In this document: in pieces, positions 36,227 through 44,306 of the stretch
How positions within the stretch are numbered: the first letter of the stretch is position 1
How the letters are laid out: the number at the start of each line of letters is the position of its first letter
Source of the DNA: Corynebacterium suicordis DSM 45110
GTDB lineage: Bacteria > Actinomycetota > Actinomycetes > Mycobacteriales > Mycobacteriaceae
Reading direction: 5' to 3'
DNA: 64,000 nt
Assembly (NCBI RefSeq): GCF_015351405.1
Contig: NZ_JADKMY010000002.1
Location: forward strand, 372,001-436,000
The notes under the pieces: model-generated
Seen by the model: the letters and a program-made list of their open reading frames with translations, nothing else
Databases searched by the model: none
What the model was told of the DNA's origin: nothing
Position numbers and translations under genes: made by a program

Positions 36227-36270
36227 GCGGGGCGCCTCGTTTCTTTCGAAACGGGGCGCCCCGCTTTTTT
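36227..36270 (+). terminator. Rho-independent terminator of mctBC
   Basis: GCGGGGCGCCTCGTTTC, loop TTT, GAAACGGGGCGCCCCGC, then TTTTTT: a 17-bp stem with one G-T pair. Confidence 0.95.
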
Positions 36271-36535
36271 GCGAATTGCGAATAATCATGCCACCATATT
36301 TTTCAGCGCGGAGGGGGTCCGCGCTTGGCGTCGAAAATAAAAACAAACACAGTTTCGTAACAAAGCGTATGGAAACTGAGATGTACGTATGTAAGGAAAA
36401 CAAAAGCTTATACGATCCTAAGCGCCATTCCGACAAGGAATTACCAGCTCAGGAAGATTTCTCACGGAGCGTGCCGTCTACGCACCGGTGAGTTTGTACC
36501 CGAACAACCCCGAGACGGAAGAAACGGTAGTAAAT
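36271..36535. other. Leader region upstream of the SGNH hydrolase gene
   Basis: AT-rich compared with its surroundings. It contains a TGGCGTCG motif copy at 36326-36350 and a TACGAT -10 candidate at 36411-36416, which would give a leader of about 115 nt. Confidence 0.4.
36326..36350 (+). repeat. TGGCGTCG motif copy with A-rich tail
   Basis: TGGCGTCG followed by AAAATAAAAACAAACAC, in non-coding DNA about 100 bp from an oppositely oriented copy. Confidence 0.65.
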
Positions 36536-37369
36536 ATGAAGCGCCAAGTTACTCGTCTTGCTCTTGCGGCCATCACCGCAATCGCTCCCCTGGCCATCGC
36601 GGCACCAACTGCTTCGGCAGCCCCTAACTCTGCTGTGTTTGTGGGCGATTCCATTCCCGCGAACCCAACGGTGGCGAGCTACCTCGCGGTCAAGACGGGC
36701 GTGCCGATCCCAGGCGCGCACGTCAACTTGAACGGCTGCGCCACTGATGGGCAGATGCCGGCTGCGTATGGCGCAGCTGCAGGCCTGGAAACCTTCGATT
36801 ACACCTGTGCCGGAGCTTCTATCCGCACCGGTGGCCAGCACGTGACCGCCCAGTTGGATAATGCTGCGATGGCCGGCAAGCTGAACGCCTCCACCAGAGA
36901 GGTTGTCATCATGGCCGGCGCCAATGACACCTACCCGCACATCCTCAACCAGGTACCGCTGGGCCAGATCGAGACGGACCTGACCAATGGTTTTGCAGAC
37001 ACCATCAATCACGCAAAGAAGTTGGCGCCCAACGCGCGGGTGAAGATCATCGGACTCAACCAGATCGCCGCTCCAAACGGTGATGTGTGTCTGGTCAACA
37101 TCGGCGATAACACCATGCCGCTGGCCCCGATCCCCGCAGTGCGTGACTCCGAGGGCATCCTGCAGCGCGCCGGCATCAATGGCGCTCAGCGCGCGGGAGG
37201 AACTTTCGTGGATTCCAAGGCCATCAGCCAAGGCCACGATATGTGCGCTCCTGGAAACAAGCGATGGACCGTTGGCCTGATTGATACCGGCTCCGGACCT
37301 CACAACCTCACGTTCCATATGACCAACGAAGGTTTGGGAGCCTTGGCTTCGAACGCTGCTAAGAAGTAG
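36536..37369 (+). CDS. Secreted SGNH/GDSL-family hydrolase
   Basis: A 277-residue exported esterase or lipase-like protein. The signal peptide is MKRQVTRLALAAITAIAPLA with cleavage near ASAAPNSA. The mature protein opens with VFVGDSIPANP (the catalytic Ser block GDS), followed by block III IMAGANDTYPH (Gly and Asn) and a C-terminal His in SGPHNLTFHM. The substrate is unknown; corynebacterial relatives may act on envelope lipids. The frame extends to 36488, but the Met at 36536 begins the signal peptide. A terminator follows. Confidence 0.85.
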   Translation: MKRQVTRLALAAITAIAPLAIAAPTASAAPNSAVFVGDSIPANPTVASYLAVKTGVPIPGAHVNLNGCATDGQMPAAYGAAAGLETFDYTCAGASIRTGGQHVTAQLDNAAMAGKLNASTREVVIMAGANDTYPHILNQVPLGQIETDLTNGFADTINHAKKLAPNARVKIIGLNQIAAPNGDVCLVNIGDNTMPLAPIPAVRDSEGILQRAGINGAQRAGGTFVDSKAISQGHDMCAPGNKRWTVGLIDTGSGPHNLTFHMTNEGLGALASNAAKK

Positions 37370-37430
37370 TTTTCGGCCACAGCTCCCGTCTTGACTGATC
37401 GGCGGCTGTCAGCCGTCAACCGGTGAAGCG

Positions 37431-37461
37431 CCCCTGCGAAGTGATTCGCAGGGGTCTTGCT
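37431..37461 (+). terminator. Terminator after the SGNH hydrolase gene
   Basis: CCCCTGCGAA, loop GTGA, TTCGCAGGGG, then TCTTGCTT: a perfect 10-bp stem with a T-rich run behind it. Confidence 0.9.
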
Positions 37462-37641
37462 TATTTTGCGCTGCTAACAACAGGGCTTTGGCAACCGATG
37501 AAGGCAGTAGATGTTCCAGAGGGAAACCTCAAACACGGGCACATCGGTGTACTCGACTCAAGCTTTTACACCCAGGTTTCACACTCAGCTTTCACTCCCA
37601 GGTTATCCACCCAAGTTCCGCAATAAGGAAAGAATTCTGCC

Positions 37642-37974
37642 ATGAAGCGTGCCTCCGCCACTTTGTTCTCACTGACTGCCGCCACCTCACTCGCGTTCGC
37701 AGCGGTCTCCCCCGCCTCTGCAGCTGACACCACCCAGCACGTTTCTGCTGCGACCACCCAATATGTCGCCGCTGCAGCCACGCAGTATGTCGCTGCCGAT
37801 GCCCCCGCAACCGGCAGCTCGTACTATGACGTGTTCGGTCTGCCTGCACCATGGTCCTACATTGCGGCTCCGTTTCTTTTCGGCGCCTTCATTATTGGAA
37901 CTATCCTCTCCCTGTTCGGCTTCGGTTGTAGCTTGTTGAACGCCAGCGGCAACTGCGGAGAAGGTAGCCTCTAG
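37642..37974 (+). CDS. Small exported protein with C-terminal hydrophobic segment (paralogue 1)
   Basis: A 110-residue protein of unknown function. The signal peptide is MKRASATLFSLTAATSLAFA with cleavage near ASAADTT. Three TTQYVAAA-like repeats follow. The C-terminal half is one long hydrophobic stretch (APWSYIAAPFLFGAFIIGTI), then CSLLNASGNC with two Cys that could form a disulphide. It is similar in layout to the next gene. The ribosome site AAGGAAAG precedes the ATG. Confidence 0.7.
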   Translation: MKRASATLFSLTAATSLAFAAVSPASAADTTQHVSAATTQYVAAAATQYVAADAPATGSSYYDVFGLPAPWSYIAAPFLFGAFIIGTILSLFGFGCSLLNASGNCGEGSL

Positions 37975-38078
37975 CGCTTGCCGCTCTCTGCGGCTCCACC
38001 GCGCAGCTTCACCGGCTTCAACCCCTCCACCCCTGCACGCTTTCGTGTGCAGCTTATCCACATGAAGTGAGTCCTCAC

Positions 38079-38408
38079 ATGAAACGCATTTCCGCTTCCC
38101 TAGTTTCTGTCGCTGCTGCAACGGCGCTTACTTTCGGCGCAGTGGCTCCTGCCTCCGCTGCTGAGCCTGCGTATCAGGTTCTGGCTGCGCCTCTGGACGC
38201 TCCAGCTGAAGACCCCGTGATCACTTCCGGAGGATCAACCTTCCAGCAGCCAGCGTTTGTGACAGATTTTCTGAGCTGGATGCTCGGCGGCCTCTCGGAA
38301 ACGCTCAAGGGGCCGTTCGCGCCACTCGCGTATGTGGTCATCATCCCCATCTTGGTGGGTGGCTTTCTTCTTTCGTTGATCCCAGGCAGCGGTGTGAGCG
38401 CCACATAA
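38079..38408 (+). CDS. Small exported protein with C-terminal hydrophobic segment (paralogue 2)
   Basis: A 109-residue protein of unknown function. Its signal peptide (MKRISASLVSVAAATALTFG, cleavage near ASAAEPA) closely resembles that of the preceding gene. The C-terminus again holds one hydrophobic segment (PLAYVVIIPILVGGFLLSLI) and ends SGVSAT. The start at 38079 was chosen because the signal peptide begins there; the frame opens at 38067. The shared layout suggests a duplicated pair. Confidence 0.7.
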   Translation: MKRISASLVSVAAATALTFGAVAPASAAEPAYQVLAAPLDAPAEDPVITSGGSTFQQPAFVTDFLSWMLGGLSETLKGPFAPLAYVVIIPILVGGFLLSLIPGSGVSAT

Positions 38409-38482
38409 CGCCAGCTGGGGCTCGCTGAATCTGCAAGATTTTGGTTCCTCAAAGGCTTTGCGAAAAGCCCCGGAAACTAAAC

Positions 38483-38523
38483 AAGGGCGCTACCGGAAAT
38501 ACTTTCCTGGTAGCACCCTTTAG
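38483..38523. terminator. Bidirectional terminator between convergent secreted-protein genes
   Basis: AAGGGCGCTACCGGAAA, loop TAC, TTTCCTGGTAGCACCCTT: a long stem with one mismatch and one bulge, flanked by A and T runs. Confidence 0.85.
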
Positions 38524-38556
38524 CTATGCGCCTCTAGAGTTCGGCGCGCAGCTGAG

Positions 38557-39990
38557 TTACTTCAGCAGAGACTTAATCCACTCGAAGAACTCAGTTCCAC
38601 CAACGGTGGACAGCACACCGAAGATGAACTCGAAGAATGGCTTGAAGGTAGAACCATCCAGGCTTCCCAGAGAGGAAGATTCATCTTCATCCACGCAAGG
38701 AGTGCCGGTCATGGCCGCGCGCATTGAGGTGCCATTGGACACTCCATCATCCGCCCACAGGAAGCGAGTGGAGCAGCCATCGCTGTAGGAAGCGAAACCC
38801 TCATTTGCGAAGTTCCCCATTGCCGCGGGGCGAGCCTGAACCTCAGAAACAGGTGCCCATTCGGTGCCCTTTTCCAGCAGGATAGAGGCACCTTCACATG
38901 CCTCATCACACATCACGCGTAGCTGGTTCTCACGGTAATCCAGGGCCATCACGCCCTTGAATGGTGACTGGTAACGCTGAACCAGCGTGGGCTCTGCTCC
39001 TGCGAGGTCCACGAACAGCACCTCGCCGGTGCCTTCCACGCCAGCTGCAAATCCGCCGGGCACTGCGGAGATAGCCTCGAGGCCGGCATTCGCACCAAGT
39101 GTTGCTGGCAAGAACTGGCCCAGGTTCCACTCGTTGGTGGCGGAGAGGTCTCCACCGGTCTGGGTTGGGATGTTGAAGCGCAAGACGGATGGACGGGAGG
39201 TGTTCTTGTTCGCGTTATCCCGCTCGGTAGCCACGTACAGGCCGTCCTTGGTCACGGTGACACCTTCGGCATCTGGCAGTCCGGAACCATCGGCATACTT
39301 CAGGTTCCAGGTTCCTGCGACGGAGTACTTGTTCTCCTTGTAATCCAGGGCGAACAGGGTGCCTTGGTCGTTGTTGACGATCCATGCGCGGCCGTTTGCA
39401 TCGAAATCGACGCCAGACATGTCCTCAACAGCGAATTCTGGACCCAGATCCACGTTCTGGATCTCCTGCGGATCGAATGGCCAAGGCTGGTGAACCACTG
39501 GATCTGGGGTGTTTCCGCCAACGTTCTTCGCTGAGCGCGTAGCTTCACGAGTCACTCCGAAATCACCGGTCATGTCTGGGAGGCGACCCCAGGTGGTCTC
39601 AGCATGTCCATCCCACGTGGTCTGCTCAACCATCTCGCCGTCCTTGTTGAACAGGCGAACGGAATCCTTGCCGCCGAGTCCAAAACCGCCACCGGGAAGA
39701 GCGTTGCCCTCCGTGTAGAGGCTGAAGTATCCACCGGACTCGATGGTGGTGCCTTCTGGGATCACGATGCGCTGGTGCTTGTCATCGTTATCCACCACGC
39801 TCCATCCACTGATATCCAAGGTTTCATTGTGGTTGGTGTTAGCCAGCTCTACCCAGTCGCCAACGGGATCCCCGTTGGATTCCACCTCGTTGATCACGAT
39901 CGGACTGGTGGGTGCTGCCTGGGCGGGGACAGCAAAAACGCTGGTGGCAATAGCCACCGTGAGCACGGCAGCAAGACTGCGACGGGTCAT
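38557..39990 (-). CDS. Secreted lamin-tail-domain protein with propeller-like repeat region
   Basis: A 477-residue exported protein. The signal peptide is MTRRSLAAVLTVAIATSVFA, cleavage near PAQAAPT. A lamin-tail domain follows (IVINEVESNGDPVGDWVELA to about residue 130). A six-bladed-propeller-like region comes next, with repeated blocks such as VDFDANGRAWIVNNDQGTLF and VTVTKDGLYVATERDNANK. The C-terminal 30 residues form a hydrophobic/amphipathic helix ending in IKSLLK. A surface-bound esterase or phytase-like role is possible, but no catalytic residues stand out. The Met at 39990 starts the signal peptide; the frame opens 18 codons earlier. Confidence 0.78.
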   Translation of the reverse strand: MTRRSLAAVLTVAIATSVFAVPAQAAPTSPIVINEVESNGDPVGDWVELANTNHNETLDISGWSVVDNDDKHQRIVIPEGTTIESGGYFSLYTEGNALPGGGFGLGGKDSVRLFNKDGEMVEQTTWDGHAETTWGRLPDMTGDFGVTREATRSAKNVGGNTPDPVVHQPWPFDPQEIQNVDLGPEFAVEDMSGVDFDANGRAWIVNNDQGTLFALDYKENKYSVAGTWNLKYADGSGLPDAEGVTVTKDGLYVATERDNANKNTSRPSVLRFNIPTQTGGDLSATNEWNLGQFLPATLGANAGLEAISAVPGGFAAGVEGTGEVLFVDLAGAEPTLVQRYQSPFKGVMALDYRENQLRVMCDEACEGASILLEKGTEWAPVSEVQARPAAMGNFANEGFASYSDGCSTRFLWADDGVSNGTSMRAAMTGTPCVDEDESSSLGSLDGSTFKPFFEFIFGVLSTVGGTEFFEWIKSLLK

Positions 39991-40158
39991 GAATGTTCCA
40001 TTCCTGAGAGTTTCTTGAAAACGACCTCTTGAACCTATCCACACTCAATGAACACCCGGGGGCCATTGGATTAATACCGGGAGAACACGCAGGCTATCCC
40101 GGGTTTTGCGCAAGCAAGGAGCCTGCCACGCTCATAGGCAATTCCAAAAAACGCTTCA

Positions 40159-40186
40159 GGGTTAGCGCGTCTGGGTTAGCGCTTCT
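40159..40186 (-). repeat. 14-bp tandem duplication across a stop codon
   Basis: GGGTTAGCGCGTCT is followed directly by GGGTTAGCGCTTCT (one difference). The second unit contains the stop codon and last codons of the gene ending at 40176. Confidence 0.6.
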
Positions 40187-40778
40187 GAGCCACCACGGTT
40201 GTTACCTGCTCATCTCCGCGCTGCCACGTGGCCAGTAGTTCTCCCGGCGCAGGAGTACTCGACTCGCTGAGCTCCAGCGTGATCTTCAGATCTGTCACAC
40301 CGACGCCATCTGTTCCAGAACCATCCGGTGCAGAGCCGCTCGGCGCGCTGAGCAGTTCCACGTCAGGAGGGGTGATCTCCCCATTTTCCATGTCCTTGTT
40401 CCATGCAGCGGGCAGCTGCTCTTCAATGGTGCGGGTCAATTCGCGTTGGAAAACGGGATCCTGGCGGGCATCGTAGACCCAGCGCTCGCCCAGTTCGGAG
40501 TGCTGCATCTTCCCCAACAACGCCCCATCCAGCTCAGGGCCCAAAGGCTTTGGCCGATAGGTCACGGGTATCTGCACCAGGGCTTGCTGGCCGGGGATTT
40601 CCGCGAGAAAAATTTCCATGCCCACTACCCCATCGGGATCTACCATCCGCCACGCAGAATGCACATCGAATTTCTCGTCTTCTGCTAACTTTCCAGCGCT
40701 CTGGAGGAATGCGCGCTGGAAATGTTCCTTGCCTGGATCGAGTTCTGCATTGAAGAAAATCTCTGCCTTATGTTCCAT
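40176..40778 (-). CDS. Maltokinase N-terminal cap-like protein (CG0192-related)
   Basis: A 200-residue soluble protein that looks like the stand-alone cap domain found at the N-terminus of actinobacterial maltokinases. The clearest block is LGERWVYDARQDPVFQRELT, with YRPKPLGPELDGALLGKM before it. There is no kinase domain. Its role is unknown. The Met at 40778 (MEHKAEIFF) is preferred because TAGGAT lies 7 nt upstream; the frame opens ten codons earlier. The stop codon lies in a 14-bp tandem duplication. Confidence 0.68.
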   Translation of the reverse strand: MEHKAEIFFNAELDPGKEHFQRAFLQSAGKLAEDEKFDVHSAWRMVDPDGVVGMEIFLAEIPGQQALVQIPVTYRPKPLGPELDGALLGKMQHSELGERWVYDARQDPVFQRELTRTIEEQLPAAWNKDMENGEITPPDVELLSAPSGSAPDGSGTDGVGVTDLKITLELSESSTPAPGELLATWQRGDEQVTTVVAQKR

Positions 40779-40785
40779 GACCTTC

Positions 40786-40791
40786 ATCCTA
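40786..40791 (-). promoter_or_regulatory. -10 box, leaderless promoter of the maltokinase-cap-like gene
   Basis: TAGGAT on the minus strand, 7 nt before the ATG at 40778. Confidence 0.5.
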
Positions 40792-40842
40792 CGTGCGAAG
40801 AAAGTCACATTCGTCAGGGCAAATTAAACAGTCTGTATGAAA

Positions 40843-42372
40843 TCACTCCACTGCTTGCATACGAACCACTCCGGAAATGGTGCCCTGCCACCACACGCCA
40901 TCCGGAGAAATAGTGCCCACCATTTGCAATGAATCCTGCAGTGGAGTTTCCGCTATCCTCGTCCGGGAAGTCACATTGCCCGTGTTTGCATCAATCGTGA
41001 TCGCATCAAACCCCAGGCCAGTTATCCCGTGAAAACTGGGGCGTTCCATTGTGTAAATAGTGTTGTCCGCAGTGGATAACCTCGGCACTGCGGAAGAAGC
41101 AATTGGCTTATCCCATTGCTTCTCGCAGCCCTCCCCATTAGCCTTCACCTGAATTTTCTCCATGCCACCCACAAAGGGGGCAAGTGGCGGATTACTAGGG
41201 CCAGCTCCTTCCGGAACGGTGGGATATGGATAACCATAAGTGCTGGCCACGATCACGCTATCTGAATAGGCAATTGCGGAATTCTCCGTGCCGCTGCCGC
41301 TAGTGCCAAATATCCCCTGTTTGCAGACAAGGGATCCGTCCGTGGATTTAAACACCAGCAAATTGCTCTGCCCATCGGCGTTATCGGTAATGGTCACGTA
41401 TTCGTCGTTACCCGCTGGGCCGAAAAATGAGGGAGTCGCCCCACTTCCCCAACTCAATTGGCCAGGTTTACGCGCGCTACCCCGGTCATAAGAATTTCTC
41501 CAGGCAATGCGCGGAGTCACAGCACCGGACTTCTGATCCGTCTCAGAATCCAGTAGATAAAGCGCGTGTGAAGTGGCGATTGCCACGCCCTGTTGAGAAG
41601 CAGAAATCGAATTATCCACCCGCTCACCATTCGGGAAATTCACGTGCTCAATCTCTGGGATGCGGGAACCATCCGCTTCTGCGGGGACAATGCCAACTTT
41701 GCCCTCGCGCGTAGCAAGCCAAATATTGCCCTGTGTATCTGGGGTCAGCCCCACCACCCCATCGTCCTGGCTCCCTCCGCTATTCACAAAGTGAGAGACA
41801 TCGATGCGCTGCTGCGCTGCCAAGCCCCACGTTCCATCCGGATTGTGGTGTTTGCTGATTTTGAGCAGTTCATTCTTGCCGTTGACCAGCACCAATCTAT
41901 CGTGATCATCCAAGTAGGCGTACACGCCCCCGAGCAGCGCGCCTTTCTCGATATCCAGCGAGGCAAGCGTGTCCCCTGTTGCGGGGTCAAGGATCTCCGC
42001 TACCGGAGCCCGCCCAGCGATCTTGGTGCACAGCGTCCACACCATGCCGGTGGAATCCATGAGAATGGTGGGGCACGCTGCGAATTTGGTCTTGTGAACG
42101 ACGGAAAGACCACGGTTGCCCGGCCCAGGATGCGGGGTGGTGTCGCTGGATTGGGCATCGCCATGCATGGTGGCAGTGCCAACCGGGCCCAGCCCGCTCA
42201 TTCCTTGATTCTGTGCGGAGACCCCCGTAGGCACAGCAGGGTTCAACGTTTCCGGAGCTCCTGCTGCTGCAACTGGCGCACCGGTGAATGCAAAGAAGAG
42301 TCCCGCGCACATGAGCGCGGAACTCAATCTGGCTGGACGGTACGGCGACTGGGCGGGAAGATTACTGAGCAC
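40843..42372 (-). CDS. Exported propeller-like protein, function unknown
   Basis: A 509-residue protein with a signal peptide (hydrophobic LSSALMCAGLFFAFTGAPVA, cleavage near AAAGAPE). The mature part is made of repeated strand groups of about 45-60 residues (DPATGDTLASLDIEKGALLG, DTQGNIWLATREGKVGIVPA, DGSLVCKQGIFGTSGS), like a PQQ- or NHL-type beta propeller. Two Cys (CKQG, CEKQWD) are spaced as in secreted propellers. No enzyme motif was found. The GTG start lies 8 nt after TACGCT. Confidence 0.72.
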   Translation of the reverse strand: MLSNLPAQSPYRPARLSSALMCAGLFFAFTGAPVAAAGAPETLNPAVPTGVSAQNQGMSGLGPVGTATMHGDAQSSDTTPHPGPGNRGLSVVHKTKFAACPTILMDSTGMVWTLCTKIAGRAPVAEILDPATGDTLASLDIEKGALLGGVYAYLDDHDRLVLVNGKNELLKISKHHNPDGTWGLAAQQRIDVSHFVNSGGSQDDGVVGLTPDTQGNIWLATREGKVGIVPAEADGSRIPEIEHVNFPNGERVDNSISASQQGVAIATSHALYLLDSETDQKSGAVTPRIAWRNSYDRGSARKPGQLSWGSGATPSFFGPAGNDEYVTITDNADGQSNLLVFKSTDGSLVCKQGIFGTSGSGTENSAIAYSDSVIVASTYGYPYPTVPEGAGPSNPPLAPFVGGMEKIQVKANGEGCEKQWDKPIASSAVPRLSTADNTIYTMERPSFHGITGLGFDAITIDANTGNVTSRTRIAETPLQDSLQMVGTISPDGVWWQGTISGVVRMQAVE

Positions 42373-42380
42373 AATTGTTC

Positions 42381-42386
42381 AGCGTA
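42381..42386 (-). promoter_or_regulatory. -10 box, leaderless promoter of the propeller-like gene
   Basis: TACGCT on the minus strand, 8 nt before the GTG at 42372. Confidence 0.45.
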
Positions 42387-42433
42387 CTTCCCGGAGCATG
42401 CGTATCCAGCCAACTTGTCTAGAAAATCACAGG

Positions 42434-43093
42434 CTAGTCCCCCGTATGCCCCTTCAGCAGTGAGGCGAAATCCATGCCTCCGCCACTCACCTGTGTTCCC
42501 GCATCCCGGCGCGGAGTACCGCCAGTGAATTCTGCTGGTGCCAACCCAGCCACCTCTCCATCAGCGCGGACCATGTAGCTAGCCAGCTCTGAGGCAGCTC
42601 GCTCCACGCGTGGTGCCATGTCGGTGGTTCCGCCGAAGTCCTCGGTTGCAGCGAAAACTCCGGTGGGCATCACCGTGGCCCGCAGGTACGTGAACAGCGG
42701 ACGCATGGCGAAATCCAGAACCAGTTGATGGCGCGGGGTTCCCGCGGTGGCGGCGATCAGCACGGGCATGGAATTGAGTGAGTCGGTGGAGAGGGCGTCG
42801 ATAAACATCTTGAACAGGCCCGAATAGCTGGCCGAAAAAACGGGGGTCACGGCGACCAACGCATCGGCCGCCGTCACCTTTTCCTGCACGGCCCGCAAGT
42901 GCTGGGTGGGCACATGGGTGGTCATGAATTGCGCCAAGTCCTGGGCGTATTCGCGAATCTCCACGAATTCCACCTCCACACCCTCGCCGCGCTTGGTTAC
43001 CTGGGCTTCCACGGCCGCGGCCACTTGCTCGGCCAGCATGCGGGTGGTCGACGGGCTAGAGAGGCCCGCGGTGAGAACCACTAGCTTTTTCAT
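42434..43093 (-). CDS. CE1759-type FMN reductase
   Basis: A 219-residue flavodoxin-fold NAD(P)H:FMN reductase. VVLTAGLSSPSTTRMLAEQV is the FMN phosphate loop and VAVTPVFSASYSGLFKMFID corresponds to the PxYN flavin region. LIAATAGTPRHQLVLDFAMR follows. It lies 3 nt after the luciferase-like monooxygenase gene, and this reductase-monooxygenase pairing defines the CE1759/CE1758 families of corynebacteria. It probably supplies FMNH2 to that partner. Confidence 0.9.
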   Translation of the reverse strand: MKKLVVLTAGLSSPSTTRMLAEQVAAAVEAQVTKRGEGVEVEFVEIREYAQDLAQFMTTHVPTQHLRAVQEKVTAADALVAVTPVFSASYSGLFKMFIDALSTDSLNSMPVLIAATAGTPRHQLVLDFAMRPLFTYLRATVMPTGVFAATEDFGGTTDMAPRVERAASELASYMVRADGEVAGLAPAEFTGGTPRRDAGTQVSGGGMDFASLLKGHTGD

Positions 43094-43096
43094 GTC

Positions 43097-44233
43097 TTAC
43101 TCCTGTGTTTGTGCAGGTTGGGTCTGTGCAGGTTGAACCAGGTGGTGAGGGCTATCCGGACCGGCAGCCACCAACGAAGCGTGGGTCGGAGGATCGCTCG
43201 GCACGTGAGCTGGGCGGCGCAGATCCATCTCCTTGCGGATGACCGGCGCGATCTGCGTGCCCAGGATTTCCACCTGCTCCAGCACCACGTCCAGGGGCAG
43301 ACCGGCGTGATCCAGCAGGAACATCTGGCGCTGGTAATCGCCCACGCGATCGGCGTAACCCACGTAGCGCTCGGCGATCTGCTCCGGGGTGCCCACGGTC
43401 AGCGGGGTCATTTCGCTGAAGTCCTCCAGAGAAGGACCATGGCCGTACACCGGCGCGTTATCGAAGAATGGGCGGAAGTACTTCTTGGCCTCTGCCTCGG
43501 TATCAGCAGCGAAGAACTGCCCACCCAAACCCACGATTGCCTGGTCGGCGGAACCATGACCGTAGTGCTCGAAGCGCTGGCGGTACAGGTTCACCATCTG
43601 CTCGGTGTGCTCGATGTTCCAGAAAATATGGTTGTGGAAGAATCCGTCGCCATAAAACGCGGCCTGCTCGGCGATCTCCGGGGAGCGGATGGAGCCGTGC
43701 CACACGAACGGCGGGGTGTGATCCAGCGGGCGAGGGGTGGACGTGAACTGCTGCAGCGGGGTACGAAACTCGCCGCGCCAATCCACTACATCCTCGCGCC
43801 ACAGCCGGCGCAGCAGGTGGTAATTCTCGATTGCTAATGGCAGGCCCTTGCGGATATCCGCGCCGAACCATGGGTAAACCGCGCCGGTGTTGCCGCGTCC
43901 CATCATCAGATCCACGCGACCTCCGGTGAGGTGCTGTGCGTAGGCGTAATCCTCGGCGATGCGCACTGGATCCGTGGTGGTAATCAGCGTGGTCGCGGTA
44001 GAAAATTGCAGCTTTTCCGTCTGCGCCGCGAGGTGCGCCATGAGGATCGGTGGGTTGGCAGGAGCGATAAATGGCGGGTTGTGGTGCTGGCCCGTGGCGA
44101 ACACGTCCAGGCCTACTTCTTCGGCCTTCTTGGCGATGGCTACGGTGGCCTCGATGCGCTCGTGCTCCGAGGGGGTTTCACCGGTAACTGGGTTGGGGGT
44201 GACATCTCCGATTGTGAAAATTCCTATTTGCAT
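43097..44233 (-). CDS. CE1758-type FMN-dependent luciferase-like monooxygenase
   Basis: A 378-residue TIM-barrel flavin monooxygenase of the bacterial luciferase superfamily. The N-terminal half carries GLDVFATGQHHNPPFIAPAN, SFxT-like LQFSTATTLITTTDPVRIAE, and GGRVDLMMGRGN, the FMN-binding strand. The C-terminus has LTVGTPEQIAERYVGYADRV. The substrate is unknown. First gene of a two-gene unit with the FMN reductase. A GATACT box ends 6 nt before the ATG, so it may be leaderless. It is divergent from the methyltransferase at 44307. Confidence 0.9.
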   Translation of the reverse strand: MQIGIFTIGDVTPNPVTGETPSEHERIEATVAIAKKAEEVGLDVFATGQHHNPPFIAPANPPILMAHLAAQTEKLQFSTATTLITTTDPVRIAEDYAYAQHLTGGRVDLMMGRGNTGAVYPWFGADIRKGLPLAIENYHLLRRLWREDVVDWRGEFRTPLQQFTSTPRPLDHTPPFVWHGSIRSPEIAEQAAFYGDGFFHNHIFWNIEHTEQMVNLYRQRFEHYGHGSADQAIVGLGGQFFAADTEAEAKKYFRPFFDNAPVYGHGPSLEDFSEMTPLTVGTPEQIAERYVGYADRVGDYQRQMFLLDHAGLPLDVVLEQVEILGTQIAPVIRKEMDLRRPAHVPSDPPTHASLVAAGPDSPHHLVQPAQTQPAQTQE

Positions 44234-44293
44234 GGCTCAAGTATCACACAAGTTAGGTGACGTGTCAACTACTTTCGATTTAAGCAGGAAGCG

Positions 44294-44299
44294 TAAGGT
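44294..44299 (+). promoter_or_regulatory. -10 box, leaderless promoter of the methyltransferase gene
   Basis: TAAGGT ends 7 nt before the ATG at 44307. Confidence 0.5.
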
Positions 44300-44306
44300 A
44301 TTTCGC

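Noticed and set aside
37642-38408. PorA/PorH-type porins
   Set aside because: The known corynebacterial PorA/PorH peptides are shorter and lack signal peptides, whereas these two have clear Sec signals.
44248-44270. Second DtxR-like box between the luciferase-like gene and the methyltransferase
   Set aside because: It starts TTAGGTGA but the right arm does not form the CCTAA half-site.
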